In this document: one piece after another, positions 45,071-56,589 of the stretch
Layout of the letters: every line of letters starts with the position of its first letter
How positions within the stretch are numbered: position 1 is the first letter of the stretch
NCBI GenBank assembly: GCA_029204225.1
Contig: CM055096.1
Span: 31,620,305-31,684,304, forward strand
Direction: 5' to 3'
Length of the DNA stretch: 64,000 nucleotides
Origin: Diphasiastrum complanatum
Lineage: Eukaryota; Streptophyta; Lycopodiopsida; Lycopodiales; Lycopodiaceae
Position numbers and translations under genes: made by a program
The notes under the pieces: generated by a model
The model's database searches: none
What the model saw: only the letters and a program-made list of their open reading frames with translations
Told to the model about the DNA's origin: nothing

Positions 45071-46357
45071 TCCATAAATCACAGGTAATTAAAGACAGAG
45101 AGCATACCACAATGATAATGACAATCATCTTCAACTACAAACAACTTTAGATTACTATCTAGGAATCTAGATACCCAAAGTCCTGTTGAATATCGATTCG
45201 GTTATTATTCTCGGATTCATTGTTATCCAATTGAGCGCTCTGGGATACAACCACTAATGACCCCAGTCTATTCATTAACTAAGGAATACTCTATTCCAAG
45301 AATATTGTATATCCAATGCACATAATTTTAACTGATGAACCCAAATGATTCACTAATCATGCGTCTTACAAGCAATATAAATAAAAACCATCAGTTTTTG
45401 GTGAATCCACATCACACTGATCGTTTTACCAATTAACTTCATCCAAGAGTAATCATTGATGATTGATAACACGCAAGACAAGTTTAGGTTTGTTGATGAA
45501 TTGAATATGTTCAGTTTATCCTGGAGAACAAATTATGAGAACCAGGTTTATGGATTCTACTGTTTGCATGTGAGGATTCAAATTTGAAGACATAATCCTC
45601 CAGTATTATATGTTGAATCGTAGACCTTGGGTGAACTGCTATTGTATCTATTCTTCAATGATATGAGAAACAAGCTACCAGATTTGTATACACAAATCAT
45701 ACAATCTCAAAAAGGGTTCCCTCAAAGTTTCCAAAAAAATCAAACATGAATCCATGCTAATTAGAAGCAATATTAACAAAAAGATAATCCGGTGAAAGTG
45801 CACTCTACCACTCTTCTTGCCAACATGCTTCAAACAAGAATTAGAGGATCCAAAACTCGATTCTTCCCTTGAGAATTCCGCACACCTATCCGAAACATAA
45901 ATCCATGTGCTTTCGATTTGATGTAGAGCTTGTCTCCATCCTATCCAAGACCGCATCTTAGCCAGGCTCTGATACCAATGTAATGACCCTAAGGGATAAC
46001 CCCTAAGATGAGGATAGAAGAACACAATAAGAGAGACAATGGAGCCAAACCGCCCAATCAATCCTAGATCAAACCTAGGTCTACCCCCCAAGCCATGCCA
46101 TGTGAAGCAAGAGGAGAAGAGAGAAACTGGTAATTTAAATCCAATCTGTCGACGGGAGAATCCCTACCTCATTATATAGAGAGTAGAGTCCTATGCATGA
46201 AACCATGCAACCCCCATGCAGGTCAACTATAAATAGATCGCATCTCTTCATGCAGTCCTCCTGCCTATATTTGTCACATGCACATGCAATACTCCATATG
46301 TCTCAATTAGAGTGTCTGGGTCCTCTCAAGGTAATTAGTCACAAACTGGCCTTGACA
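45071..46357 (-). mobile_element. Copia 5' end: LTR, primer site and leader
   Basis: LTR at 45979-46357 (TGTCAAGG...ATTACA on the minus strand) with the tRNA-iMet primer site complement GCTCTGATACCA at 45966-45977. About 900 bp of leader or degenerate gag lies inside it on the minus strand, ending abruptly at the truncated gypsy LTR near 45070. No clear domains are readable in the leader. Confidence 0.75.
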
Positions 46358-46363
46358 TAGAAT

Positions 46364-47306
46364 TTAATCATGGCATGACCAATAATCTCGAATACTGGAG
46401 GGCCGGTCTACCATATTATAACTATTCCAGGTCCTTAACCAAATATGGCCATGACACCAAGCCTCTTTGGATGAGGCACAAGAAGCTACCTCCTTCAAGA
46501 GATCATTGCTTACATTCATCTTTAAGCAATGTAGAGCTAATCTAGCCCTCTTCTTGTATTTTAATTGTTCTTGGCCAGCTTGAGGCTCTTCCTCAACTCC
46601 AAGCACAATGTCATAGAGGTCATGGATCACAAATAGTGATTCCATCCTCACTTTCCAAATAGAATAGTTTGATGAAATTAGCCTCTCACTAGATTCTAAC
46701 AAAAAACCTCCCATGGATGACATATTGAATGGTTTTCCTATGAGATGCACAAAGCTCTCTTGAATAAGGATGATCTAAGATAGATTTTTAGCCTCCAATG
46801 AAGCTTCTAATCTCGGTCCCCTTTATAGATCAAGTACATCCACGAGTTCAGTGTTGTCTAGCAAGCCTTCACACGTGTCAAGAGTGCCTAGTCATCCAGT
46901 TCCACCAATGGGAGCCATATATGCTCATTTTCCAAAGTTGACTATTCTCATTAGCTAGACTCCAAAAAAGCTAGTCTTCCACAATTATGGGAATATTTTC
47001 TATAAAATAGAATCTGATGGAATCTTTCTATCTATTTACATAAAGTTTGACCAAAATGACTTTTTCCTAGATTCTACTCAAAGGTCAATTTCACACTTGT
47101 GTAGATCCAACTAAAATCAATCTAACTTTATAAAAGTGAGTTATGTACATTTCACACATGGGAACAGACTCCACACGTGTGAAATCCTATCAAGATCAAA
47201 TATCTCAAGATAAACCAAGTACATCAAGTTGGAAGTGACATTTTTAACATTGAGCACATGGGCTAATTACATGTAGGATATGACAAATTGAACATCTATG
47301 CCAACA
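46364..47306 (-). pseudogene. Copia gag fragment with upstream LTR-like block
   Basis: The frame 46740-46450 (minus) reads GFLLESSERLISSNYSIWKV, RMESLFVIHDLYDIVLGVEE and NDLLKEVASCASSKEAW, typical copia gag. Upstream on that strand, a block ending at 47306 in CCAACA (TGTTGGCATAG on the minus strand) is probably its 5' LTR. The gag stops at the neighbouring LTR at 46357. Confidence 0.75.
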
Positions 47307-47628
47307 CACCTCTACCTCATTGAAATACAGATTTGTGACAAAAAAATTATATGTGCACACCTTTATGGAAAATCCAATGTAGTATGACTAGAAAGTGTAG
47401 GTGCAATAGTCTAGTTCACGAACAAAACGATTTTGCAATTTAATGCAGGTGCAACATAGCTTCAAATTCTACAACTCTCGTGCAAGGTCTTCAACTGATT
47501 GCACAACCAGCTGGAGACACATAAAGATGTCATGGTGGTGTGGAGAAGGACGCTTTTACCTATGAGGAACATGCATGCTAGAATTGATTGAGGAGGAGAA
47601 TAAGCTCACGAATAAGTGAGAAAATTTT
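47307..47628. other. Nothing identified
   Basis: AT-rich sequence without recognisable motifs. Confidence 0.4.
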
Positions 47629-49822
47629 TGGAGGGAGAAGGTGGTGTTGAAAGTACAATGTTTAGTACCCTAAATGGATCTACAAAAGATCCTCAAGAGT
47701 GATTGGGTACTTGGTTAATCAATCTGTTGCAAAACTAGCGATCTATTCTTGATCTAGATTGGCAATTTTGATCTAAACAAGCAAAAACAATCAATTATTG
47801 ATCAAAACACTTAATGTACTGGTCACATGTGTGAAAATCAGTCTGAAGTATAGACTAATATAAGAGAAACAACTTTACTAAGTTTAGATTGCATTCACAT
47901 CAAAAAAATTCCAACACAAATGGTGTAAAAGCTCCAGATTGTCAATTGCTCCAAAATCACGATCTCTCTCACATTGAATGAATAGTTTGCAACTACAAAG
48001 AGGATCCTATCCTTGGTCCTCTGCAACTCCTATGATTTGGATCTAACACTATAACATTTTCGAAAATTTTCAACCCTATTACCGAGGCTTTTTTGAAGCA
48101 AAAAAAGAAAAAAGAAGCCAACATACGTTGGTATATCCAACGATGTATGCCTTGATTACAGAACCTTGATAATTGCATCGGGCCCCGAGGCATCTCCAAA
48201 ACATATTCGTATTGTTTGAAGAGAGCGTTTTTCGAGGGATATATCGAGAGACCTTGGAATATCCCTTAGGGTGTGGACTGATAAGAAAAGAATATTTTTT
48301 CAGGGATATATCGAGGGACTTTGAAATATCCCTCGACATGTACATTGACCACAAGAGAGTGCTTTTCAAGGGTTATTCCGAGGTTCATATATAAAACTTC
48401 CCCGAGGATTATTTTGAAGGAACAAAAATCAAAAAAAATTTTGGGCAAAGTGGAACCAGTATACTAGCTCCATTCTACCTTGAAAATGAACTCTATCCAA
48501 CCCCAGAGTCTTTTGCACCACTTTTTATGAAGTTGGTAAGCAAAATCATTTGTTTATTATTGTTAATAAATTTTTTTGTAAATATTTAAGTTACATTTCA
48601 TGCACTTAAACACTAATGAAAGACAATTATGATTAACAAAATATATATTCATACATGAATGTTCCAAGTACAAAAGAAATATACAAACTAAATCAGGACT
48701 CTCACATACGTGTGTTCTAGAATGAAACATCTTATTAGATCCAGGTGAGTCGCATAGCCATAAACATCGGACTCATGTGACTACAATGCATGGGATTGGA
48801 ACTACGATACCTGTGTGCAATGAAGATGAATAAGTTCTCTAAGAAATGTGGTGAGAGTGAGAGTTAGATCATATGAATGTAATGAAGTTAAAATATATTT
48901 TGAAGCCATACATGGGATTGGAACTACGATACCTGTTATAATTACTGTTAATGGGCAATGCCACTTTGTTGGTTATCTATAGACATACTTGAAATGTATT
49001 AATAAATGTGGTAAAGGCCCAATGTGCCTTAAGTCAAGTTTAATATAGTTTGGGCCCCATCTCCATGTGAAATGGGCTGAGGTCTTTTATGAAGAGGTGT
49101 AACCTCTACCTCTCTCTCACGTACTCACTCTCATTGTAGTGTGCAAGTTTAAGGAAATAGCAATGGTGTTCTCTCTCTCTTCTTGTGCTATGTGAATGCT
49201 TATGTGTATGCTCTGATTTCACACACAATACAATGAAGATGAATAAGCTCTCTAAGAAATGTGGTGAGAATGAGAGTTAGACCATATGAATGTAGTGAAG
49301 TTAAAATATATTTTGAAGCCATACCTTAGAAGCAGCATCCCAATCGATTCTCACTCCTTGTCTCTCCAATAATTTGAGTAATGATTGCATATTGTTGGCA
49401 TACACATACTTGTATTCCTCCTTGGTGGGAGATCACTTTACGACGAATTTCTGCATAAATCGACAAAATTGTGATTGCAATTTAAACAAATAAACAAATA
49501 ATTTAGAATAGTGCAAAAAGATTAGCAAGATAAAATTTGAATTTGGTCAAAATCAAATTCAACTTATGGGTGGGAAACTTACAAAATGGGCATGAAAAGA
49601 ACCCTGGCCGCCGCTACCCAAGTGAGAAGGCCTTATTGTCTCTAGTCGTTTTTTAGTTGCCTCTAGTTGTTGCTTGAAGCGATCTAGATTTTCTCGGAAT
49701 TCTTTCCCCGCAAACTTCCAATCTTTCTTGTGCATGTGGGATGGCCTAGATCTGCCAACTTTCATTGCATCTTGGATCTCCAATTTGCAGTGGCTCATGA
49801 CACCTCCCATGCGCCTCCCCAT
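47629..49822 (-). mobile_element. CACTA-like (En/Spm) remnant with flank, copy 1
   Basis: CACTATAACA begins at 48047, preceded by TAA, and is followed by subterminal repeats around CCGAGG and CGAGGGATAT(ATCGAGG) in both orientations (48080-48420), as in CACTA elements. Two short minus-strand coding pieces lie further in: 49822-49559 (MGRRMGGVMSHCKLEIQDAM, GRSRPSHMHKKDWKFAGKEF) and about 49445-49325 (SPTKEEYKYVYANNMQSLL, LERQGVRIDWDAAS). They are probably parts of the element's protein but I cannot assign the family firmly. The opposite terminus was not found. The whole block, including 47629-48046 outside the CACTA end, is repeated at 58213-60000. Confidence 0.55.
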
Positions 49823-50312
49823 CCATTTTCAATAAAATTGCATATCAAAGGAGGGGACTAAAAACTCTCTATAGCGCTGGTGAATTTTTTGAGCACAGAG
49901 GAAGTAAGGAAGCATGGCTGGGACCATTTTGCATTGTTAATTCTATAAACACTTTCTTGAAATGGATGATCCTGAAGGTGAAGCTGTATCAATTGTGTTA
50001 GGTGCCATTCAAATGCTATACGTTAATTGAAACATGTCACACCTATGTGAAAACATTGGTGGGTGTTAAAAGATAGACATATTAGTTAAACGATAGACAC
50101 AATATGGGTTAAAGTTTTTTTGATTACGTGTCACATGAAACGTTTTTTGATAGGCAGTAGGATATAAGTAGGGAGTAAGCATTCAGTGATGTACCTTTTG
50201 TATTTTGGTTGCAGGATTAACTAATGTGTCTTTCAGTAAAGTTTGTTCAAGGATTATTGTCCATATGTTGTTTTATTGCTTTCATCAAATTCTTGCTGCA
50301 TGCATTAGGGGA
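49823..50312. other. Nothing identified
   Basis: AT-rich spacer before element B; no coding or repeat structure seen. Confidence 0.4.
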
Positions 50313-50575
50313 TATTAGAACTCAAAATGGGCCCTTTGTCAAGATGTTTTTTTTTTTACTTCGCACGTTTTCAATGCTTAAGTGGCCCAATCAACGGTGT
50401 CCATCTGATGAACTGTAATAGTGGTTGATGGATGGAAATTGTTTTTGCCTTTTCCGGTCAAATTTTCGTGATTTTCAAAAATCCCGCCGTGTAGAACAAA
50501 CAATTGTGATTGGACCACAGTTACTGCCCGAATACTCTTTTGATGCCCGTATTTGTACACTTGAGGTTGGCAGAT
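50313..50575 (+). other. 5' module of element B
   Basis: Similar to 23130-23395 over about 260 bases (GGGCCCTTTGTCAAGATG, TGGCCCA, TTTCCGGTCA, AATCCCGCCG, TTGTGATTGGACC in the same order). It lies about 330 bases upstream of the tyrosine recombinase-like start codon. Confidence 0.6.
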
Positions 50576-50903
50576 TTTTGTTGTTGTTTTGAGCTTTTGT
50601 CAGGTTTTGTTGCTACGTTTCATTCTGTTTTTGCTAGCTTCGTTTCTCATCTCATTACGGCCGTTCTTCTGTGGTTATTAGTTCCTGGTCGTGCTTCTGA
50701 TGTAATAACCTCAGATTCAGCAATAATAACCTCAGAACGTTCTTGTTTCTGATGTTCATGCATTTTCACTTGAAGAAGGTTTAGAATCATTCTTTTGTTG
50801 TGAAGCTTTGTTTTATTGCTTTGAAAGGTTTCTAGAGGCAGATAATATTCTGGAATAAGAATTTTTAGTTTAGATTTTTGTTTTGAAGTTTTGCTAGTTG
50901 ATT

Positions 50904-52245
50904 ATGGCAGACATGATGGATGCTGATAGTGAGGTTCTAGGGATTTGTTGTCCTTCTTTCAATCTTCACTTGTATCAAGTTAAATCTGAGTTGGAAGATG
51001 CTGCTCTTAAGATGTAGAATGTTTGTGGGGCTTCTCAATTAGTTGAAGAAAATTTTGTGGATTTGCTTACTCTGTTTTGTTTTGGTATTGATTCTGAGAA
51101 TGTGCATTTTGATGATTGTGGAATAGATAATGTGAATGGAGATTGTGCTACTGAAGGATGTAGAATTTATCGTTTTAGAGATATAGATATAGTTGAGCTT
51201 AATAATGTGAATATTGGTGGTTGGCATAATAGTAAGCATGCTGAAATTTGGGCCCATAATGCTTTTGATGAATGGAGGCAGTTTCGTGGCTATAGTACTA
51301 CTGAAACTATTGAAGATCTTTTTGAACATGAAGATGTTAAAGGGTTTGTGGAGATGTTGGCTTTGTTTTTACTGCAGCTTACTAAAAACACCGTAGAGTT
51401 GTACCCTCCTGGAAGGTCCAACTAAGTTGTTTTTATGTTTTTATGATCATCAACTGCATTTCTTATTATTGTTATGGCTGCATGAATTGTGATTTTCTGA
51501 GTTGTTTATGATTATTTTGCAGTATTCAAGGATTATTAAGAGCCATTGGTAGATTGATACATGCTCGTCAAGCTCAACACATACTTGAAACTGGGATTGC
51601 TGCTATTCCTTTTAACATTCTTACTGATACTCAATATAACCGTGTCAAGCTTGCTGGTGATGAAGGTGTCATTCGTTCATCTATTGTTGGTTTGGGAAAA
51701 GTGTGAAGAAAAGTGATGTGTTGACAATTAATGAGGAAAGTAAGATGCTTGCACAAGGAATATGTCAAGCTACCAGTCCTTCTGGTGTTAATCTTACATT
51801 TGACTATTTTTGTACCCGCAATGTTTTCATTCGAGATGTCTCTGGGCTTCGGGAGCTTGATGATATTGATTTCAGCCTACACTCTGATTCAAGTGGTCGT
51901 ACAATTTTAACGTAATTTTATTATACGTATTATTTCTTTGGTAGGTTTTAGAGATTATTGATGTGTGTGACAGTTTAATCGGAGTGTTTTTTAACATTTT
52001 GACATTATTCTAAGACAGGTATAGCCAGGGTATATCAAAGAATTGGCGATTTGATATTTCTCGTTGTGGTCCTGAATATCACCGGCCTGTAGTTGATTGT
52101 GGTATCAAGGATGTGTTGGATACTTACGAGATTCTTGTCAATCATCGTCCTCAATGGTCTAATGAGGAATCTGGGCCACATCCCTTATTTTTGACCACTT
52201 GCAATAAATGGAAATTTTCTAATCCTGTTTGGTTTTTGATCAAAC
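50904..52245 (+). pseudogene. Crypton/DUF3504-like tyrosine recombinase, truncated
   Basis: Exons 50904-51415, 51533-51911 and 52019-about 52245, with splice phases that agree. The protein starts MADMMDADSEV. From LYPPGSIQGLLRAIGR it follows the layout of DUF3504 (Crypton-derived, as in KIAA1958 and ZMYM proteins): IPFNILTDTQYNRVKLA, KKSDVLTINEESKML, TSPSGVNLTFDYFCTRNVF, then the first catalytic-box region FIRDVSGLRELDDIDF, SSGRTILTYSQGISKNWRF and LFLTTCNKW. It has a TAG at 51015 and a one-base frameshift near 51698. It stops before the C-terminal H/R/Y part, so the catalytic tyrosine is absent. In element B it takes the first-gene position. Confidence 0.6.
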
Positions 52246-53690
52246 TATCACTCTTTCCCCCCTTCCAAAAATGGTTCAAGTTAGAAAAAATCCCAAATTT
52301 GTACTAGGAAAAAGTTCAATTTGGTATCAGTAACTTTAACTACTAATCAAATTGACAGTTTTGACAGTTTAATCATTAAGTGCCGCACTTAATTCCTGGT
52401 AAATTCCCTTATGGATCAGCATAGCAATTGTTCCAACTAGATTTACATTATTCTTGGTATTTATTGATCGCAAAAACAAGAAATGCTCTTATAGTTGACA
52501 GATTCCAAAATCTACAACTAAAAGTGAAAGGAACTGATCTTAAAAACTGACTGATTCCAACTCATCCACTCAGATTTTCAGATTTCTTATCACATTTACT
52601 ACACACAACATTTTCCAAGTTGCTCGTTTGATATGGACCTAAACTGCGAAAATCGATCTAAAGCATCGACTTAGTAGTTTCACAGTCGTCATTACATTCC
52701 GAAAGGATTCATCAACATCCGGCATGATTTTACCTTTGTAACGTTTTAGTTACTATTGATAGTTGTTTGATCAGTGCTTTTGTTTTTTTTAAGGTTTTTT
52801 TTTTCTATCAATGTAGTGTTTTTTTGGGATAGCGTAGATGGGCAAATTGCTATGGAAGAAGAAATGAAAAAGTACAAAGATAAATTAGATAGTATCTTTC
52901 GGATCAACTTCTATCCATGTTGGTCATCAGTTTCACAATCTGAACAATTGCAACATTACCCTCAGTCTTGTTGATTTCGTCGCTACTGCTGATCTGTTGA
53001 TGAATTTGAAAGCTTTAGTCTCCAAGGAATAGATAGATATCAGCTTGAAGATATTAGCGTAATAACATTGAACCACTAGTGTAAATTGACATTTTAGTTT
53101 TTGTTGGGACATACTTCAAACAAAATTTTTACAGAATATTTTGGTAACATACTTGGCTCAAAATTTCAGTTGGTTTTTTGATGTACTTCTGTTGGTATTT
53201 TAGTTCAGTTGGCTTTTTAAGGTACTTCTGTAGCTTTTCTGTAGGCCAAACAATGGTTTCAAGAGTAGTTTCTATAGCATGTAATTATTTGTATGAAAGT
53301 TTTTACAGGTCTCAAAAGAATTTGAGATGTAAAAAGTTTTAATGTTGGTAAAATTTTTGTAAGGTAAGGCCCGAGGGCTTCGGGCCTTCCCCTGTGTAAT
53401 GCCATTGTGCGAAGGTGGACACCGATTTTTTTTTTCACATTTATAATGCAAATTTTTTTACATTTGTGGTGGAATGTGCATGTGGACAACCTGCCACATA
53501 GCACATGCACATTCTCCCTACAGAGAGGAGAGAGAATACACATTCCTAAAATAGATAACGCACATTTTGTAGAGAGAGGAAAGAGAACGCACATTTCGTA
53601 AAATGATAATGCACATTCTAGAGAGGAAACAAAGATTCCTGAGGAGAGAAAAAAGTGGATGCTCATTATGAGGAGAAATTTGAAAATTGC
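52246..53690. other. Element B interior or flank, nothing identified
   Basis: AT-rich. A GC-rich hairpin (AGGCCCGAGGGCTTCGGGCCTT, split around 53366-53388) lies near its end. No coding signal. Confidence 0.35.
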
Positions 53691-53737
53691 GGCAACAGTG
53701 TGGGAGGGAAGTTGGGCGGCGCCGAGCGGCAGTTATT

Positions 53738-53771
53738 TGCGTGGATTATCCACACGTGGATAATCCACGCA
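53738..53771. repeat. Perfect 16-bp palindrome with related copies
   Basis: TGCGTGGATTATCCAC, two bases, then its exact reverse complement. Variants GTGGATCATCCACC (about 53826) and ATGGATTAT (about 53855) follow. The layout resembles the palindromic subterminal zones of the hAT-like elements in this window. Confidence 0.85.
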
Positions 53772-53984
53772 CAGACAGATAATGCTAACCGCTTCAATGG
53801 ATCGAGGCATTCATAATTGTTATTCGTGGATCATCCACCGCAGAGTTATCCATGCATGGATTATATTTTTAAAAAAATTAGTAATTGTTTTGATATGTGT
53901 TTGCTAAAATCATATTTGTAATAGAATACTACACAATAATATTTTATGTTACTCACAAATATAATCCATATGATCAGACCAATA

Positions 53985-54352
53985 TGCAATTTTTGCTCGG
54001 AATATCGCATTATTATTTTTTTCGAAAGCTACCAATATGAGTATTATGTGAAAGGATTTTCAAAAGAGCAGTTCTATTGCTTGGTTTCATATGGTGAACG
54101 TCCAATTTATATTATTCACTTGAATCGAATACTGATGCAAATCGTTTTGCAGATATATTCGTTGGCTAGTAATTTCAATTCTATTTGATTTAGTATTTTT
54201 TCTATTCATTTGGATTGCAACCAGTGGATCCCTGCTCAATTTGTGATCCGAAAAAGTGTTTTTGATCTCGGATCCCTAGCAATCCAAAATGCTGGCGATC
54301 CGAATCACACAATTAAGATCATTTTTGCAACGAATAGCGATCCGCTGCAACA
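53985..54352. mobile_element. hAT-related remnant, right end
   Basis: The stretch CCAATATGAGTATTATGTGAAAGG followed by TTGCTTGGTTTCATATGG (split here; 54030-54095) is homologous to 10085-10170 in the non-autonomous hAT. The right end has GCGATCCG palindromes and finishes CTGCAACATAG at 54352, matching the hAT terminus CTATGTTGCAG. A left end and target duplication were not found. Confidence 0.55.
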
Positions 54353-55030
54353 TAGATGCATACGTAGATCGCAATACATTTTTTGAATTTTGTAAATTTT
54401 TTCATATAGGATGTAACTGTATACCATGTAAAGTTTTCACTTGTTGAAAGGTTTATGGATTTAATATAATGAGTTTTGTGTTGTCTATTGAGAATAATAA
54501 ATCAGTCCAATTGATGTTGATTGTTTAAGAAAAGACTTATTTTAATAGGATTGTCTACATTCCTCGTAGTTAAAGATTTGATAGGTGATTGAAGTCCATT
54601 TATATGTGGATGTAGTGGGTGGCCAATTTGAGCCCCAAACTTGAGGTCCTAATTTATAGGCAACATTTAAGGGATTTGGTGACAATGCACATGACTCACC
54701 TAATCTATCCACCAAGTCAATGTAATTCCTAGATTAGGGATTCATATGGTAGGGTTAGGTCAAGGCTTGATGATGGAAAACCTAATGCTTAGATCTAGGT
54801 CAATCTGTTATCATTTTGATTAGGATTTTTTGTACTTATATTTTTTTGAAATGCAATTTTGAGAGCTTGAATTGTTGTCCCACATGTGCTTTAGATTGTG
54901 TTGAATGCACTTTTCTTTGTGATAACATTGAATTTAAGAGCAATTACAAACCTAGCAATCTTAGAGAGACCAAAAATGTCAGGTCGAGCAAGAATGCAAC
55001 CATCAAGGCTCACATAGTACAATGAAAGAG
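54353..55030. other. Nothing identified
   Basis: AT-rich sequence; short frames without recognisable content. A possible copia gag trace (LITIFGDVSSRLNET, about 55050) begins just after it. Confidence 0.35.
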
Positions 55031-55600
55031 AAAAGCAATTGCAAGTTGAGGTTGCCCTTATTACTATCTTTGGTGATGTTTCTTCGAGGTTGAATGAAAC
55101 TTTAACAACAAAAGAATTATTTGATGCAATTTAGAGTGCGTAATGACACATTGCTTGATATTGATACTTGTAAAACTATTGATCCTCCATCAAATAAAAT
55201 GTTACTACTTGCTAATTGGTCCTTTAGTTCAAGCTTAATCAAGATGGTAGTGTGAATAGTCAATTCATGTCTAATCCCAAGATCTCTCATTGGAAAACAT
55301 TGAAGAGAATGATGAGATATATTTAGGGAAGTTTAGATCACATTTTATGTTACGATGGAAATGCTATCGAATCACTTGTCTTGCGAGGCTATTTCGGGCA
55401 GGAACATATTCTACCAAAAAATCTACCTCCGAGTGTGGTTTCTATCTGGCAGGGGGACCGATTTTGTGGAACTCAAGGAAGCAAAAATCACTTGCGCTTT
55501 CTTCGACAGAGGCAAAGTTTATCGCAGCATGTCAAGCTTCAAAAGAAACTATATGGATCAGGTTGTTACCATGTTGAAAATTCTAGAATTCACACGTGTG
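55030..55600 (+). pseudogene. Copia RNase H fragment
   Basis: The frame 55260-55577 contains MSNPKISHWKTLKRM (with one stop), STKKSTSECGFYLAGGPIL and ALSSTEAKFIAACQASKE, the RNase H signature. It is interrupted at about 55595 by an LTR-like block with a CACACGTGTG motif. Confidence 0.85.
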
Positions 55601-56488
55601 GGGAATGTCCACAAGAGTGACTGATCTTGATTAAGCTTTGTGATTGGCACAGTACCCTGATTCTAGATTGTTCAACAAGATCTAGTTCAGAAGATATGGC
55701 TAATTCACAATCTAGCATGCTAATCAATAGACTATGATAGCAATGAATCAAAGAATGATTAAAAGTACAAGATTACAGTGTTTTAGCATTAGCTTCAACA
55801 CGAGTTAGAGAGAGAAAGCTAGAGAGATAACAAGAAAAAAACAGTTTAGATCCAACCAAGCATGAGATAGCTACAAAACTTTTGTTCTTCATTACTTTGT
55901 GAATGAGAATGATATGTACATATATAGGAGAGCCAAAATTTGTGGTACTCCTTGCATTCAATGCACATCCTACACCTATTCAAGTGCAAACAACTATTAA
56001 CTTGACACCTAACTGCTAGCATGCATAGGTTGCACCTAACTTCTACCTACTTTCTCCAAATGGCAATTTCTCAACTAGCCATGTACAAATCTACATGCAT
56101 GTGTCCATTAGAGTGATTGCATGCTTTGCATGTCACTATGGAAACTTAGGACATTATGCATTTATTGTGGCTCGAGTTTCTACAAGGTCATAATTGACCA
56201 ATTCCATGTGAATCTCTATATGCATGTCAAACTAGACATTGTCAACATTATTGCATATCATACTAGACCAACTAGACTTTATGCATGTCATTGGAATTTG
56301 ATCTACCTAACCCAAACTCGCCCTATTCTACAAGCTTATGTGCTCAATTCACATACCTTGGATATGTACAAAATATTTACATGGGTAGGATCTCCCAAAT
56401 ATTAACAACAGATGATAGATATGTTTTACAATTTTTAGCATACTTCATGACTTACATCACACTCAGTTTAATGCTACCACCATTTCTG
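55352..56488 (+). repeat. Inverted repeat, left arm (1137 bp)
   Basis: Exactly 1137 bases match the reverse complement of 62864-64000 without indels and with few substitutions (three predicted peptides compared differ by 0 to 2 residues). It comprises RNase H sequence plus an LTR-like insert (about 55595-56460). The right arm runs off the window, so the true repeat is longer or ends near here. Confidence 0.95.
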
Positions 56489-56589
56489 CGTGCAGCCTGT
56501 GCAACCACAAAATATCCTCACGATCGTAGCATGGAATATTTTGTGCTAATTGGATCACTGCGCTATATTCGACGGTTCTATCTTCAGCG

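Noticed and set aside
52774-52974. Short plus-strand open frame after the tyrosine recombinase
   Set aside because: It does not continue the recombinase catalytic region in any frame, so it was not used to complete that gene.
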